Positions 16,777 to 26,249 of a stretch of DNA of 64,000 bases are shown piece by piece (position 1 is the stretch's first letter; the number at the start of each line of letters is the position of its first letter). Source of the DNA: Paraglaciecola sp. L1A13 (GTDB lineage: Bacteria > Pseudomonadota > Gammaproteobacteria > Enterobacterales > Alteromonadaceae); contig NZ_CP047024.1 of assembly GCF_009796745.1 (NCBI RefSeq), positions 744,001 to 808,000 of the forward strand. The letters run 5' to 3'. The translations under genes were made by a program, and so were the position numbers. Below the pieces are notes generated by a model, which saw only the letters and a program-made list of their open reading frames with translations, ran no database searches and had not been told where the DNA came from.

Positions 16777-18117
16777 GTGTATTTGATTAAATCCGCAACG
16801 TATATTCAAAAAAATTGGGCGTTAGCGTGGCCGTTAGCTTTTAATGCCTTGCTTGTACAGTCTATGTTACTTATTGACACCTATTTGGTTGCGCCTTTGG
16901 GGGAATTACCGGTGGCTGCAATGGGCATTGCAGCCACAATAGTGTCGTTTGTACTAGGGATAGAGATCGCTATTGGCAATGGCATTCAACTGCTCGTTGG
17001 CCGGGCTGTTGGCTCGAATAGTCGCGCTGACCTTGCAGTTGCTTATTGGTCTGGGCTATTCATCAACAGCGTCACCTCGCTAGTTTTCCTTTTTGTTCTA
17101 CACTTTTTTGGCACTGAAATAGTGTCGTTCATTACTGATGATGCAGAACTGGCTAAGCTGACTGAATCCTATCTTTCGATTACCAAATATATCGTTTTGC
17201 TAACTGCATACACTCAAGTGTGTACTGCTTTTTGCAATGGAAATGGTAAGACACAAGTACCTTTAAAAGGCTTTATGATTGAATTGCCCGTAAATGCATT
17301 GCTCAGCTATGTGTTGATAAACGGGCTTGGAGAATATCAAGGATTGGGTTTAGAAGGGGCTGCTTGGGGGAGCTTAGTCGCGGTACTTTTAAGAACGATA
17401 TTTCTTTATGTAGCCCTAAAAATAGATAGTGAAGTGGATTTAAGGTATCCCCAGAGTCGTTATTTTTGGCGGGAGTTACGGCCTCAATATGCACAGATAT
17501 ACCCTATAGCAGCTAACTTTTTAGTTCTTTCCATTGGGGCGACTGTCTATCAGTTGTTGTTTGCACAACTGGAACTGTACTCCTTTGTTGCTATTACCTT
17601 AATTTTCCCTTGGTTACGTGCTGCAACACAATTCCCTAATGCTTGGGCACAAGCGTCAGGCATTACTATCAGTCAAGCGCTGGGTCAAAACGATACCACA
17701 GAGCTAAAATTATTTATCAAGCGTTGTACTAAAATAGGCATGACAGTATCTGTCGTTATTGCAGGGCTTTTGTTGCTACTGAGTCAATTTATATTGCTTA
17801 TATACCCCGATATTGATCCTGACACGCAAACTGCATTAATGGTTATCGCTCCGCTGTACATCGCTTTACCTGTTATTCGGGCTTACAACACTGTTGCCGG
17901 TAATATTTTGCGTGCGCTTGGCAATAGTAATCTTGTACTGAAAATTCACTTTGTGACGCAATGGCTTATTTCACTACCGATTTGTGCGCTTCTTATCCTC
18001 TATTTAGATGTTTCTATTTTCTGGGCATTCGCCATGATCCCCATTGAAGAACTTCTTAAAACGTTACCCTTTCACCATTTTAAACAGCGCTATATCAGTC
18101 GGTTAAATCCAGAATAA
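16777..18117 (+). CDS. MATE family efflux transporter
   Basis: About 446 residues with 12 hydrophobic segments in two MatE repeats; both halves carry typical sequences (IGNGIQLLVGRAVGS and ASGITISQALGQ). Members export drugs or organic cations using sodium or protons. The start is uncertain. GTG at 16777 is listed, but the AGAGG at 16771-16775 is better spaced for the TTG at 16783. It follows the SDR gene by 49 bp and so seems to belong to the lyase operon, an unusual partner for catabolic genes. It might export a toxic intermediate or be an accidental hitchhiker. Confidence 0.85.
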   Translation: MYLIKSATYIQKNWALAWPLAFNALLVQSMLLIDTYLVAPLGELPVAAMGIAATIVSFVLGIEIAIGNGIQLLVGRAVGSNSRADLAVAYWSGLFINSVTSLVFLFVLHFFGTEIVSFITDDAELAKLTESYLSITKYIVLLTAYTQVCTAFCNGNGKTQVPLKGFMIELPVNALLSYVLINGLGEYQGLGLEGAAWGSLVAVLLRTIFLYVALKIDSEVDLRYPQSRYFWRELRPQYAQIYPIAANFLVLSIGATVYQLLFAQLELYSFVAITLIFPWLRAATQFPNAWAQASGITISQALGQNDTTELKLFIKRCTKIGMTVSVVIAGLLLLLSQFILLIYPDIDPDTQTALMVIAPLYIALPVIRAYNTVAGNILRALGNSNLVLKIHFVTQWLISLPICALLILYLDVSIFWAFAMIPIEELLKTLPFHHFKQRYISRLNPE

Positions 18118-18423
18118 TCGCCTGCGAACGTTTGATTTAATAACTCTTTGTTAAGCCACATCCACTGATTAAATCATCAACGATACTCACCCACGCCAAG
18201 TTACAAACCTAGATGTGGGAATAACAACGGCATTCTTCTAAGACGATCCAGCTTATTAAAAAATTGTATTGAAAGGCAGCAATAAAAGACAGTAGTGCAA
18301 GAGGATAAAGCTAGCATGTTTGAATAAGTGGTATGGCGCGTCTGTTGCGTAGCTCATATTGCCCGAGAGAAAAGTAAAGCGGACAGTTCTTATTAGCAAT
18401 ACTAAGCTAAGCCTATTTTTACA
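18118..18423. other. Intergenic region between MATE and TonB receptor genes
   Basis: About 300 bases between two convergent genes, followed by the TonB receptor terminator. I see no coding sequence or repeat in it. Confidence 0.5.
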
Positions 18424-18463
18424 AAGCAAAAATAATTAACCCCAGCACTGGGCTGGGGTTAAT
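18424..18463 (-). terminator. Intrinsic terminator of the TonB receptor gene
   Basis: A perfect 12-bp stem, ATTAACCCCAGC / GCTGGGGTTAAT (18435-18446 and 18452-18463), with the loop ACTGG. On the minus strand it is followed by TATTTTTG. It lies 50 bp after the receptor stop codon. Confidence 0.88.
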
Positions 18464-18512
18464 GGGTTCCTGCTTTAGCACGCTAGTGTGCTTAAACTTT
18501 CAGTCTAAGACA

Positions 18513-21500
18513 TTAGAAGCGGTAAGTAGCACCTGCAGTAATACGACGGTCTGTTAGGCCTTGATAACACAACAGCGCACCTTCATTAATACAAGACTGC
18601 TCAACTTCAGACTCAGTGATGTTGACTGCTTCAATACCAATATTCAATTGGTCGTTCACATCGTAATTGATGCTGGCATTAAGCTGCCCCCGGTCTTCTT
18701 GAACCACTGGGAAACCCCAAGGAAGGCTTGAAGTACTGCCGAAGTCAGTTGAACGGTACGCTTCACGCCATGTGTAACGCATACGAGCTGAAACACCATA
18801 TTTTTCGTAATAAAGCGTAAAGTTATAAGCATTTTCAGATAGGTCAAGTAAGCCTTGCACGGCTGTGACGTCTATATCATCAACACCCGTAGACAATGCA
18901 AATACTGTGTTCGCACGACTTGTTGCGCCATTAACCGCTTCGCCACCTGAGAATTCTTGAATGGTATAGTTAGCAATAATACCAAAACCAGATGCCCAAC
19001 CTAACTCATCTTCAAAGCTTGCCAAATCATATTGAAGTGCAAACTCAATGCCTTTTTGCGTGGTTTCCCCAGAGTCATTGATTTGAGTCGTGGTCGGTAC
19101 ACAAACACCCACACCTACTTCAGGGCCAAAAACGTTTACATCAGCGATAGGGTTGAAAATACCGCCGCCTTCACACGGGTCGGTCAAGTCACGATAGCCC
19201 GTGACAGAATCTTCAAACGGGTTCGATTGTTGTTGTACGAACAGATCGGTACGTTTTTTATGGAAAAACCCAACACTCAGTACACTGGCTTCAGCGAAAT
19301 ACCACTCAGCTGATAAATCAAATGAGGTTACTTCTTCAGGCTGTAAGCCAGGGTTACCGATTGAAACTGCCGGGTTAGGGCTTGTTGAGAAGGTAACAGA
19401 GGTAGATAACTCATTAAAATCAGGTCGACGAATATCTTTACCCCAACCAGCGCGAACCACTACATCATCATGTACATCAGCCACTAAGTTAATTCGAGGT
19501 AACACAAAGTTATAATCACCCTCTGTTGTTACTTGCGACACTAATTCGTTGCCGGCGCCATCTTGGGTAATAGAGTTACCAGTTGATGTAACGTCAGTTT
19601 GTAAATAACGTAAGCCAAAGTTACCGCGGAACATGCCATGTTCAAAATTAGCTTGCGCATATAAAGCGTGGGTTTTTTCTTCGATATCAAAGAAACCAGC
19701 TGAGCTTGATGTAGGCGCATCAATTGAAACTGAACCCCCATGCTCATCGATAGCATTTTGCAAAATAGCTAATGCACCATCTGGGTCAGAGGCAACACGT
19801 TCTGCATCAAGAAGTAAGAAGTCACGAACATATAACTCGCGACCATCAGCATCATTAAAGTTGTTAGGTCCTGCTACAAGAAGCTCAGAGAAGAGATCGC
19901 CTGAGGGGCTATCAGCGATATCTCGCAAACCTACGTTTGAGCTAATTTCATCAAGCAGACTGGTTACTTTACTGTAACGGTAACCCACATCGACTGAGGT
20001 AATTATGCTATCTATATAGTAGGTAAAATCAGTACGAAAAGCATCTTCGCCATTTTCAGACTTATTTCGGCCGATATTAACGTCACGTAGTACAACGTTA
20101 GCAGGGTCAAGCAATTGCTCTGAAGTGGGTGCCGTTGCATCGCCTGTTGGAATACCAAAGGCTAGTGCACCGCCGGTAAGGTCATATATAAACGGTGTGC
20201 CATTCTCATTTGAATCATAAAGATCAACCCAATCAGGATTATCCGCATTGGCTGCATTTAACTCAGCATTTGCTAATAAGGTAGCTGAATCAAGAGGAGA
20301 ATTAGGGTTGATAAAGTTAAGTGTCGTATTAAAGCTAGGCGTCGTAGTATCAGAACTCGATGATGCTAGTTCAACACTGAATTTAAGGTTTTCACCTGTC
20401 CATTCACCGCCTAATCTGTATATTTCACTTTTAGTAATACGAGAGTTGGTGTCGCCAGAAAAGCGCAGGTTACCGTCTGAGCCGTCAGCATCAAGTGGAA
20501 TAACACCTTGAGTTGCCGCTTGTATACTGCCTAGATTCACGCCATCTAAAGACCCGAAGTTAACGGTTTCAAATCCAGTTGGAGTGGCAATATCTTTAAG
20601 GCCGCTGATACCTGATGCTTGAATTCTTGAGCTTTCTTGTCTGCGTTCTTGATCGTTAATAACGACATCAAAGAAAAACTTGGTATTGTCATTGGGTGCG
20701 AATTCTAACGTACCTGCAAAGTTTTTGGTTTCATATTCATAGTTATCGTAATCTTGCACGAAGAATTGAATAGGTAAATAATCGAAAGATTGCGCACTAT
20801 CAACGCCACTTGCTGAAGCGACTGAGTTATCGCGGTCTGCACGAGGACGAAATGCTGTCACGTCCTGTTCAGCGTAACTAACACTAAATACTGCACCGAA
20901 TCTACCCGCGTCTAGCTCCCAGTTGTCACCAAAGGTGCCTGATAATCTTGGCGTAAATGTGCTATCGGTTGAAAGGCTACTGTTCTCACCTTGTACTCTT
21001 ATTGAAGCCAATGTTTCGTCCAACTGTAATGGACGAATAGTTCTTAAATTTACCGTACCACCAACAGACCCTTCAATGGTCTTCGCTGAAGGCGCTTTGG
21101 TTACTTCAACTGCAGATATAATAGCGGCTGAAACATCTTCAAAATTGATACCGCTACGGCCAGAGCCAGATCCTACCGTAGACACACCATTAATTTCGGT
21201 ACGGTTTGCGTTAGTACCACGGATTTGTACACCAGTACCAACACCTGCTGTTCTTGTAATTTGGACGCCAGTAACGTTCTCTAGAACCTCAGCTAAGTTT
21301 TGATCGGGTAATTTACCTATATCTTCTGATTGAATAATTTCAACCAAGTTGCTCGCATCGCGTTTTTCAGCAAGCGCGTTTGTGAGAGAGCTACGTATGC
21401 CGGAAACTTGTATTACTTCGGTTTCATCGACCTCAGTTTCCAGTTGGTTTTGTTGAGCCAGAGCCGAGGATGCGAAATTCAGCGAAGTAGCTGCTAAAAC

Positions 21501-21533
21501 CGCTAAGGATATTCTAGATAGTTTGTGCGTCAT
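18513..21533 (-). CDS. TonB-dependent receptor, large (Xanthomonas/Alteromonas carbohydrate type)
   Basis: The start is placed at 21533 (MTHKLSRISLAVLAATSL), with CGGAG upstream; the in-frame start at 21569 adds 12 residues with no signal-peptide character. The 1006-residue protein has a signal peptide ending near ALAQQ. The plug domain follows (SNLVEIIQSEDIGKLPDQNLAEVLENVTGVQ) and then a 22-strand barrel ending in an aromatic residue (ITAGATYRF). This subclass typically imports oligosaccharides across the outer membrane. It is divergent from uxuBA and has ExuR/UxuR-like palindromes in its promoter, so a uronate oligomer is the likely substrate. Confidence 0.92.
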   Translation of the reverse strand: MTHKLSRISLAVLAATSLNFASSALAQQNQLETEVDETEVIQVSGIRSSLTNALAEKRDASNLVEIIQSEDIGKLPDQNLAEVLENVTGVQITRTAGVGTGVQIRGTNANRTEINGVSTVGSGSGRSGINFEDVSAAIISAVEVTKAPSAKTIEGSVGGTVNLRTIRPLQLDETLASIRVQGENSSLSTDSTFTPRLSGTFGDNWELDAGRFGAVFSVSYAEQDVTAFRPRADRDNSVASASGVDSAQSFDYLPIQFFVQDYDNYEYETKNFAGTLEFAPNDNTKFFFDVVINDQERRQESSRIQASGISGLKDIATPTGFETVNFGSLDGVNLGSIQAATQGVIPLDADGSDGNLRFSGDTNSRITKSEIYRLGGEWTGENLKFSVELASSSSDTTTPSFNTTLNFINPNSPLDSATLLANAELNAANADNPDWVDLYDSNENGTPFIYDLTGGALAFGIPTGDATAPTSEQLLDPANVVLRDVNIGRNKSENGEDAFRTDFTYYIDSIITSVDVGYRYSKVTSLLDEISSNVGLRDIADSPSGDLFSELLVAGPNNFNDADGRELYVRDFLLLDAERVASDPDGALAILQNAIDEHGGSVSIDAPTSSSAGFFDIEEKTHALYAQANFEHGMFRGNFGLRYLQTDVTSTGNSITQDGAGNELVSQVTTEGDYNFVLPRINLVADVHDDVVVRAGWGKDIRRPDFNELSTSVTFSTSPNPAVSIGNPGLQPEEVTSFDLSAEWYFAEASVLSVGFFHKKRTDLFVQQQSNPFEDSVTGYRDLTDPCEGGGIFNPIADVNVFGPEVGVGVCVPTTTQINDSGETTQKGIEFALQYDLASFEDELGWASGFGIIANYTIQEFSGGEAVNGATSRANTVFALSTGVDDIDVTAVQGLLDLSENAYNFTLYYEKYGVSARMRYTWREAYRSTDFGSTSSLPWGFPVVQEDRGQLNASINYDVNDQLNIGIEAVNITESEVEQSCINEGALLCYQGLTDRRITAGATYRF

Positions 21534-21732
21534 TTTGTGTCTCCGTGGGCAGCGATTAAAGAGCCTCAATGAATCCCCCTAACACCACTTCGTTAATTTA
21601 TAGTTTTTGCACCTCGCAACATCAATATTACATATGGTCTGCAAAACGCTAACAAGGTTGTTACAAAAGTATTCTAAAAAAACAAATTGGTCAACCCTTA
21701 GTCTATTCTAATCAGGTCTTTTGAAAACATTT

Positions 21733-21743
21733 TGGTTATACCA
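21733..21743 (-). promoter_or_regulatory. ExuR/UxuR-like palindrome (spacer of 3)
   Basis: TGGT-TAT-ACCA, perfect arms, is about 200 bp upstream of the receptor start and 12 bp from the stronger palindrome at 21755. Pairing of two sites in one promoter strengthens both calls. Confidence 0.45.
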
Positions 21744-21754
21744 GTTTGAGGCGC

Positions 21755-21768
21755 ATTGGTTTACCAAT
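21755..21768 (-). promoter_or_regulatory. ExuR/UxuR-like operator, perfect palindrome
   Basis: ATTGGT-TT-ACCAAT is a perfect 14-bp palindrome. It matches the core of the ExuR/UxuR (GntR family) hexuronate operators known from enterobacteria, whose consensus resembles ATTGGTATACCAAT. It lies in the divergent region between the TonB receptor and uxuBA. No GntR regulator is encoded in this window, so the protein would act in trans. Confidence 0.6.
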
Positions 21769-22191
21769 ATGTAATTGGGATTATTGCGGCAAGATAAAAT
21801 CTATAAAAATCATTCTCTTATTTGTTTTTTATTCTAAATTTACAGACTTGAAAAAGCGCTATATTTAGCGCGAATGGGCTTATTTATTTTTTACTTTTAT
21901 TCGATGGGCTGGACATCAATATAAAAATGGTCATAATGATTTCGTTAACAAATAAGCAACTATTAAGACCTATTGGTAATAGACATGACGATTTATCCAA
22001 GCATGGAAAATAACTGGCAGGCGGACGTATCCCAGTTGTGTATATAGCTTTTCTACCATTGAGCACGTTGAGTTAATCAGGGATAGATTCAAAATTGGTA
22101 TTTATCTTATGCGATAAACGTTTCGTTAACCTGTCATATATTGAGCCTTTCAATAGCCTGTGAATGGCTCACACATAAAAAGTAGATTTTG

Positions 22192-23649
22192 ATGAAAATA
22201 GAACGATTAAGTATAGACACCTTACGTGAACTTTCGGCCGCTATAAAAAGACCGAGTTACGAACCTGCTTCTATAACCTCGGGTATTGTTCATTTTGGTG
22301 TCGGTAATTTTCATCGCGCTCATCAGGCGGTGTATTGCGACACATTGCTGAATCAGGGGGAAACAAAATGGGGCATCACAGGAATTTCAATGCGTTCGCC
22401 CGGCATGCGAGACAATCTCACCCCGCAGAATTATTTATATACATTAGCTTCATTAGGTGAGGCTACGAGTTACCGTATTATTGGTGCAATTCAAAATATA
22501 TTGGTGGCTGCAGAATCGCCCCAATCAGTGATTGATGTAGTAGCAGACAACCAAACTCAACTGGTCACTACCACGATAACTGAAAAAGGCTACTACCTAA
22601 CGAGTGGACAGATTGATCTGAGTAATATCGATATTGCCCAAGATCTCAAATCACTTAATGTGCCGCAAACGGCTTATGGTTATCTGGCCGCTGCATTGAT
22701 CAAGCGGTGTACAAACCAAAGCAGTCCATTAACTATTCTATGTTGCGATAATATGCATGCGGGCGGCGAACATCTTCTGAGTGGCGTGCAGATTTTATTG
22801 GAACGTCACAGCCCAGAGACACTAAGCTGGGTTAAAGCAAACGTGGTTTTTAGCTCATCAATGGTCGACCGAGTGACTCCTGCAACCAATCAACAATTAA
22901 AAGACCAAGTGGCAGAGCAACTTGGGGTATTCGACGCCGCGCCGGTTGCTGCAGAACCATTCACTCAGTGGATTATTGAAAACCGTTTTGCTGGTGTGCG
23001 TCCTCCCTTTGATCGCGCAGGTGCGCTTTTCGTTGATGATATTGCACCTTACGAGCGAATTAAACTGCGCTTCTTAAACGCTGGGCATTCCATACTGGCA
23101 GCGCTAGGTTATCTGGCCGGTGATCAGTTTATTCATGAAGCATTGCGACGCCCAAGGCTTGCGCGATTTGCCGAACAGGCACTCAAGCTAAACGTGATGC
23201 CTGTGACACCTGTTCCAGAAGATGTCAGTGGCGAAACTTATATCGATCAGGTACTCGCGCGCTTCCGCAATGGCAACCTGCCTTACGCTGTATTGCAGGT
23301 TGGTACCGACAGTTCACAGAAGATTCAGCAACGATTGTTGCCTACCATTGATGATGCGCTTAACCATGGGGATGATTCATCTTATCTGGCTTTTGCTCTT
23401 TCGGCTTGGGTCTGCTTTATACGCAAAGCGCTGCTAAGCGATGATCTGAATGACCCTATGCGAGATGCATTCGCCGAGGTCATATCCAAGAACGATTCTG
23501 ACGATGTAGAGCGCTTTCTTAAATTAGCAGGTGCGGACAAGTTTAGCTTTTTCAGCGATGCCCATTTTATGGCGTCGGTGCAACAATTTCACCGCAATAT
23601 TAATGAAGTTGGCATAGAACAAGCGATAGATACTTTTTTTAATACTTAA
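22192..23649 (+). CDS. uxuB: Fructuronate reductase / mannitol dehydrogenase family
   Basis: A 485-residue polyol-type dehydrogenase. The start is the ATG at 22192, one codon inside a longer frame opened by TTG. The N-terminal GVGNFHRAHQAVYCD is the family nucleotide-binding motif and KLRFLNAGHS holds the catalytic Lys and His. UxuB reduces D-fructuronate to D-mannonate with NADH in the cytoplasm. uxuA follows after 15 bp in the same operon, which makes UxuB far more likely than a true mannitol dehydrogenase. It feeds saturated uronates towards KDG. Confidence 0.9.
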   Translation: MKIERLSIDTLRELSAAIKRPSYEPASITSGIVHFGVGNFHRAHQAVYCDTLLNQGETKWGITGISMRSPGMRDNLTPQNYLYTLASLGEATSYRIIGAIQNILVAAESPQSVIDVVADNQTQLVTTTITEKGYYLTSGQIDLSNIDIAQDLKSLNVPQTAYGYLAAALIKRCTNQSSPLTILCCDNMHAGGEHLLSGVQILLERHSPETLSWVKANVVFSSSMVDRVTPATNQQLKDQVAEQLGVFDAAPVAAEPFTQWIIENRFAGVRPPFDRAGALFVDDIAPYERIKLRFLNAGHSILAALGYLAGDQFIHEALRRPRLARFAEQALKLNVMPVTPVPEDVSGETYIDQVLARFRNGNLPYAVLQVGTDSSQKIQQRLLPTIDDALNHGDDSSYLAFALSAWVCFIRKALLSDDLNDPMRDAFAEVISKNDSDDVERFLKLAGADKFSFFSDAHFMASVQQFHRNINEVGIEQAIDTFFNT

Positions 23650-23664
23650 AATAGAGAAACGATT

Positions 23665-24879
23665 ATGCGCGAATCTTGGAGATGGTTTGGACCAAGCGAT
23701 CCTGTAACCATAGAAGAAATAAGACAAACGGGTGCCACCGACGTGGTCAGCGCTCTGCATACAATACCAACTGGTGAGATTTGGACTAAGGAAGCTATTC
23801 GTCAGCATCAGTCATTAATAGAAGACTGCGAAGCTGATCTTGCGCCGCTTAAGTGGAGTGTGGTTGAAAGTATACCTGTTCATGAGGACATTAAATTAGC
23901 GCGTTCTGGCCATGAGAAATATGTGGAGAACTGGATAATATCCATGGAGAATTTGGCCCAGTGTGGCATTAAAACCATTTGCTATAATTTTATGCCTGTT
24001 ATCGATTGGACCCGCACCGATCTTAACTTTAAGCTTCCCAGTGGTGCTTATGCACTGCGTTTTGACCAGAAAAAATTCGCGGCTTTCGACCTCTATATTC
24101 TTAAGCGCGAAAATGCTGAGGTTGAATATAGTGCTGAAGAAATCGCTGAAGCCAAGCAAGTTTTTGATGACATGTCTGAAAAAGAACGGTCGAATTTAAC
24201 GAATAATATTATTGCTGGTTTACCGGGCAGAATGACTGATAGCTATGGTATCGATGATTTTCGCGCGATGCTTGCTAATTATAAAGATGTTAGCAGTGAT
24301 GTGTTGCGCAAAAATCTATTCGCGTTCCTTTCTAAAGTGCTACCGCGGGCTGAACAAATGGGCGTTAAGCTAGCTATTCACCCAGACGATCCTCCCCGAG
24401 ATATGTTAGGTCTGCCGCGCATCATATGTACTGCTGATGATTTAGAATTGCTGTTTAAGGCTCTGCCTAGTTCGTCAAACGGTATTACGTTGTGTGTCGG
24501 TACCTATAGCAGCCGCCCCGACAATGATTTGCCTGCTATGGCGAAGCAATTCGGGCCCCGCATTCACTTTTCACATTTGCGCGGTGTAAGTCGTGATCCT
24601 GACGAACAACGTTCTTTTTTTGAGGCCAGTCATCTTGATAGCGATATCGACATGGTGCAAGTGATAAAGGAATTGTTAAACGAAGAAACAAGGCGTTCAA
24701 ACGAAAAACTGATAGAGCAAAATGCTGAATATCAGGACATCTTTATCAGGCCTGATCATGGTCACCAAATGATGGGGGATATTGGTAAAGCCGTAAATCC
24801 TGGTTACTCGGGCATTGGGCGACTAAAAGGTCTTGCTGAAGTACGGGGTGTGATTCGGGCGCTATCCGCTCAAAAATAG
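23665..24879 (+). CDS. uxuA: Mannonate dehydratase
   Basis: A 404-residue UxuA of normal length starting MRESWRWFGPSDPV. Metal and active-site motifs are visible: His in IHPDDPPRDMLGLPR, Cys in LCVGTYSSRPDND, His in HFSHLRGV and Asp in RPDHGHQMMGD. The C-terminus NPGYSGIGRLKGLAEVRGVI is typical. It dehydrates D-mannonate to KDG, which the KdgK at 2202 can phosphorylate. It is cotranscribed with uxuB. Confidence 0.95.
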   Translation: MRESWRWFGPSDPVTIEEIRQTGATDVVSALHTIPTGEIWTKEAIRQHQSLIEDCEADLAPLKWSVVESIPVHEDIKLARSGHEKYVENWIISMENLAQCGIKTICYNFMPVIDWTRTDLNFKLPSGAYALRFDQKKFAAFDLYILKRENAEVEYSAEEIAEAKQVFDDMSEKERSNLTNNIIAGLPGRMTDSYGIDDFRAMLANYKDVSSDVLRKNLFAFLSKVLPRAEQMGVKLAIHPDDPPRDMLGLPRIICTADDLELLFKALPSSSNGITLCVGTYSSRPDNDLPAMAKQFGPRIHFSHLRGVSRDPDEQRSFFEASHLDSDIDMVQVIKELLNEETRRSNEKLIEQNAEYQDIFIRPDHGHQMMGDIGKAVNPGYSGIGRLKGLAEVRGVIRALSAQK

Positions 24880-24894
24880 CAAAATCATTATGTA

Positions 24895-24927
24895 GCAGGT
24901 ACCGTCTTATTTTGAATGTGTACCTGC
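24895..24927 (+). repeat. Inverted repeat between uxuA and the NRAMP-like gene
   Basis: GCAGGTAC (24895-24902) and GTACCTGC (24920-24927) form a perfect 8-bp inverted repeat around a 17-base spacer. There is no T-run after it, so it is not a standard terminator. It may be an operator or an attenuation hairpin. Confidence 0.4.
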
Positions 24928-25007
24928 AAATTCTTACGAATTGTATCGCTTAAGTAAAGATTAAATTCGTCATTCTCTGGTTATGTTAACTGCCGGTACA
25001 CACTAAA

Positions 25008-26249
25008 ATGAATAATATAAAAACGTTTTTTAAATCGTTACTACCCGGAATATTCTTGTTTGGATTTACCGTCGGCACGGGCAGTGTCACTGCGATGGCA
25101 AAAGCTGGCGCAGATTACGGCATGTCCTTGCTTTGGACCATTTTTATCTCCTGTGCTATTACCTATTTTTTAATTCATTTATTTGGCAAGTTTACCTTGG
25201 TCACGGGTTTGACGGCGCTGCAATCATTTAAACGGCATATTCACCCAGCGGTGAGCATATTTTTTATTGTCGCGCTTACCACCCAGATATGCGGAAGTGT
25301 TATTGGCGTGATGGGCATTTTAGCGGACGTCTGTTTCGAGTGGTCGAAGAATTTTATTGATGGTGGCATATCCCCGATCTATTTTGCCCTCTTTTTCATC
25401 GCCTTTGTCTATATGATTTTTTTAGTTGGAAGAACGGAAGTATTTGAAAAAGTATTAGCCATTTTTGTTGGCATTATGGCCCTATGCTTTTTAATTAATT
25501 TTATTATTTTAATGCCCCCCGCTATAGACATCTTAAAAGGCATGGTTCCCAATGTGCCCGATACTGGGGCAGATAAAAACTCATTTCTAGTGATAGCGTC
25601 TATGGTGGGAACCACAGTTTTTTCTGGGTTGTTTATATTACGCACCATTCTTGTTAAAGAAGCCGGTTGGACTATGGCCGACTTGAAGACCCAAAATAGA
25701 GATGCGCTGTTTTCGGCATTTTTGATGTTCATTGTTAGTACCTCAATAATGGCCGCTGCAGCTGGCTCCTTATATATTAAGGGGATTACATTGGTAAACG
25801 TAACCCAAATGATTAACCTGCTGGAACCGCTAGCGGGCTCTGCTGCCGTGGCTATTTTTACTATCGGACTGATAGCTGCTGGTGTGTCGTCGCAGTTCCC
25901 TAATGTGGCATTGCTACCTTGGTTACTGGACGACTTTCATGAACGTAAGCCAAACCTTAAGAGACCAAGCTATCGAATTATGGCGTTAGTCATCTCCTTG
26001 TTAGGATTAATCGTACCTATATTTAACGCTAAGCCTATTGCAGTCATGGTCAGCTCGCAGGCATTTGGGGCATTAGTGTTACCTGCGACGGTTGGGTGTA
26101 TCGTCTACATAGGCAATAAAAAGAGCCTAATGGGAGAGCACAAGTTTTCAACGATAACTAACGTTATATTATCGATGATTTTTGTCTTCGCTTTGGTCAT
26201 GAGTTATATGAGCTACCATGGCATCCTCTCTACTTTGCAGGCGCTATAA
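25008..26249 (+). CDS. NRAMP-fold transporter lacking the metal-binding motifs
   Basis: A 413-residue membrane protein with about 11 hydrophobic helices and NRAMP-like layout. In TM1, where true NRAMPs have DPGN, this protein has GTGS (residues 23-26 in FTVGTGSVTAM). In TM6, where MPH is expected, it has FSG (GTTVFSGLFILRT). All the canonical manganese/iron ligands are therefore missing. The fold is of the LeuT type, which often binds organic solutes. It lies between uxuBA and a phosphomannose-isomerase homologue, so uptake of a uronate or sugar acid is a reasonable inference. A paralogue with the same GTGS change is at 29295. Confidence 0.8.
   Translation: MNNIKTFFKSLLPGIFLFGFTVGTGSVTAMAKAGADYGMSLLWTIFISCAITYFLIHLFGKFTLVTGLTALQSFKRHIHPAVSIFFIVALTTQICGSVIGVMGILADVCFEWSKNFIDGGISPIYFALFFIAFVYMIFLVGRTEVFEKVLAIFVGIMALCFLINFIILMPPAIDILKGMVPNVPDTGADKNSFLVIASMVGTTVFSGLFILRTILVKEAGWTMADLKTQNRDALFSAFLMFIVSTSIMAAAAGSLYIKGITLVNVTQMINLLEPLAGSAAVAIFTIGLIAAGVSSQFPNVALLPWLLDDFHERKPNLKRPSYRIMALVISLLGLIVPIFNAKPIAVMVSSQAFGALVLPATVGCIVYIGNKKSLMGEHKFSTITNVILSMIFVFALVMSYMSYHGILSTLQAL

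Larger units (their letters stand above)
21534..22191. other. Divergent regulatory region between TonB receptor and uxuB
   Basis: About 650 bases with no credible gene. It carries at least three TTGGT/ACCAA elements on the receptor side (21687-21768) and a half site, AAATTGGTAT, about 95 bp upstream of uxuB (22092-22101). Promoters for both directions are presumably here. Confidence 0.6.

Noticed and set aside
21884..22066. Minus-strand frame of 60 codons in the TonB/uxuB gap
   Set aside because: It has no protein-like composition and lies in a regulatory region.
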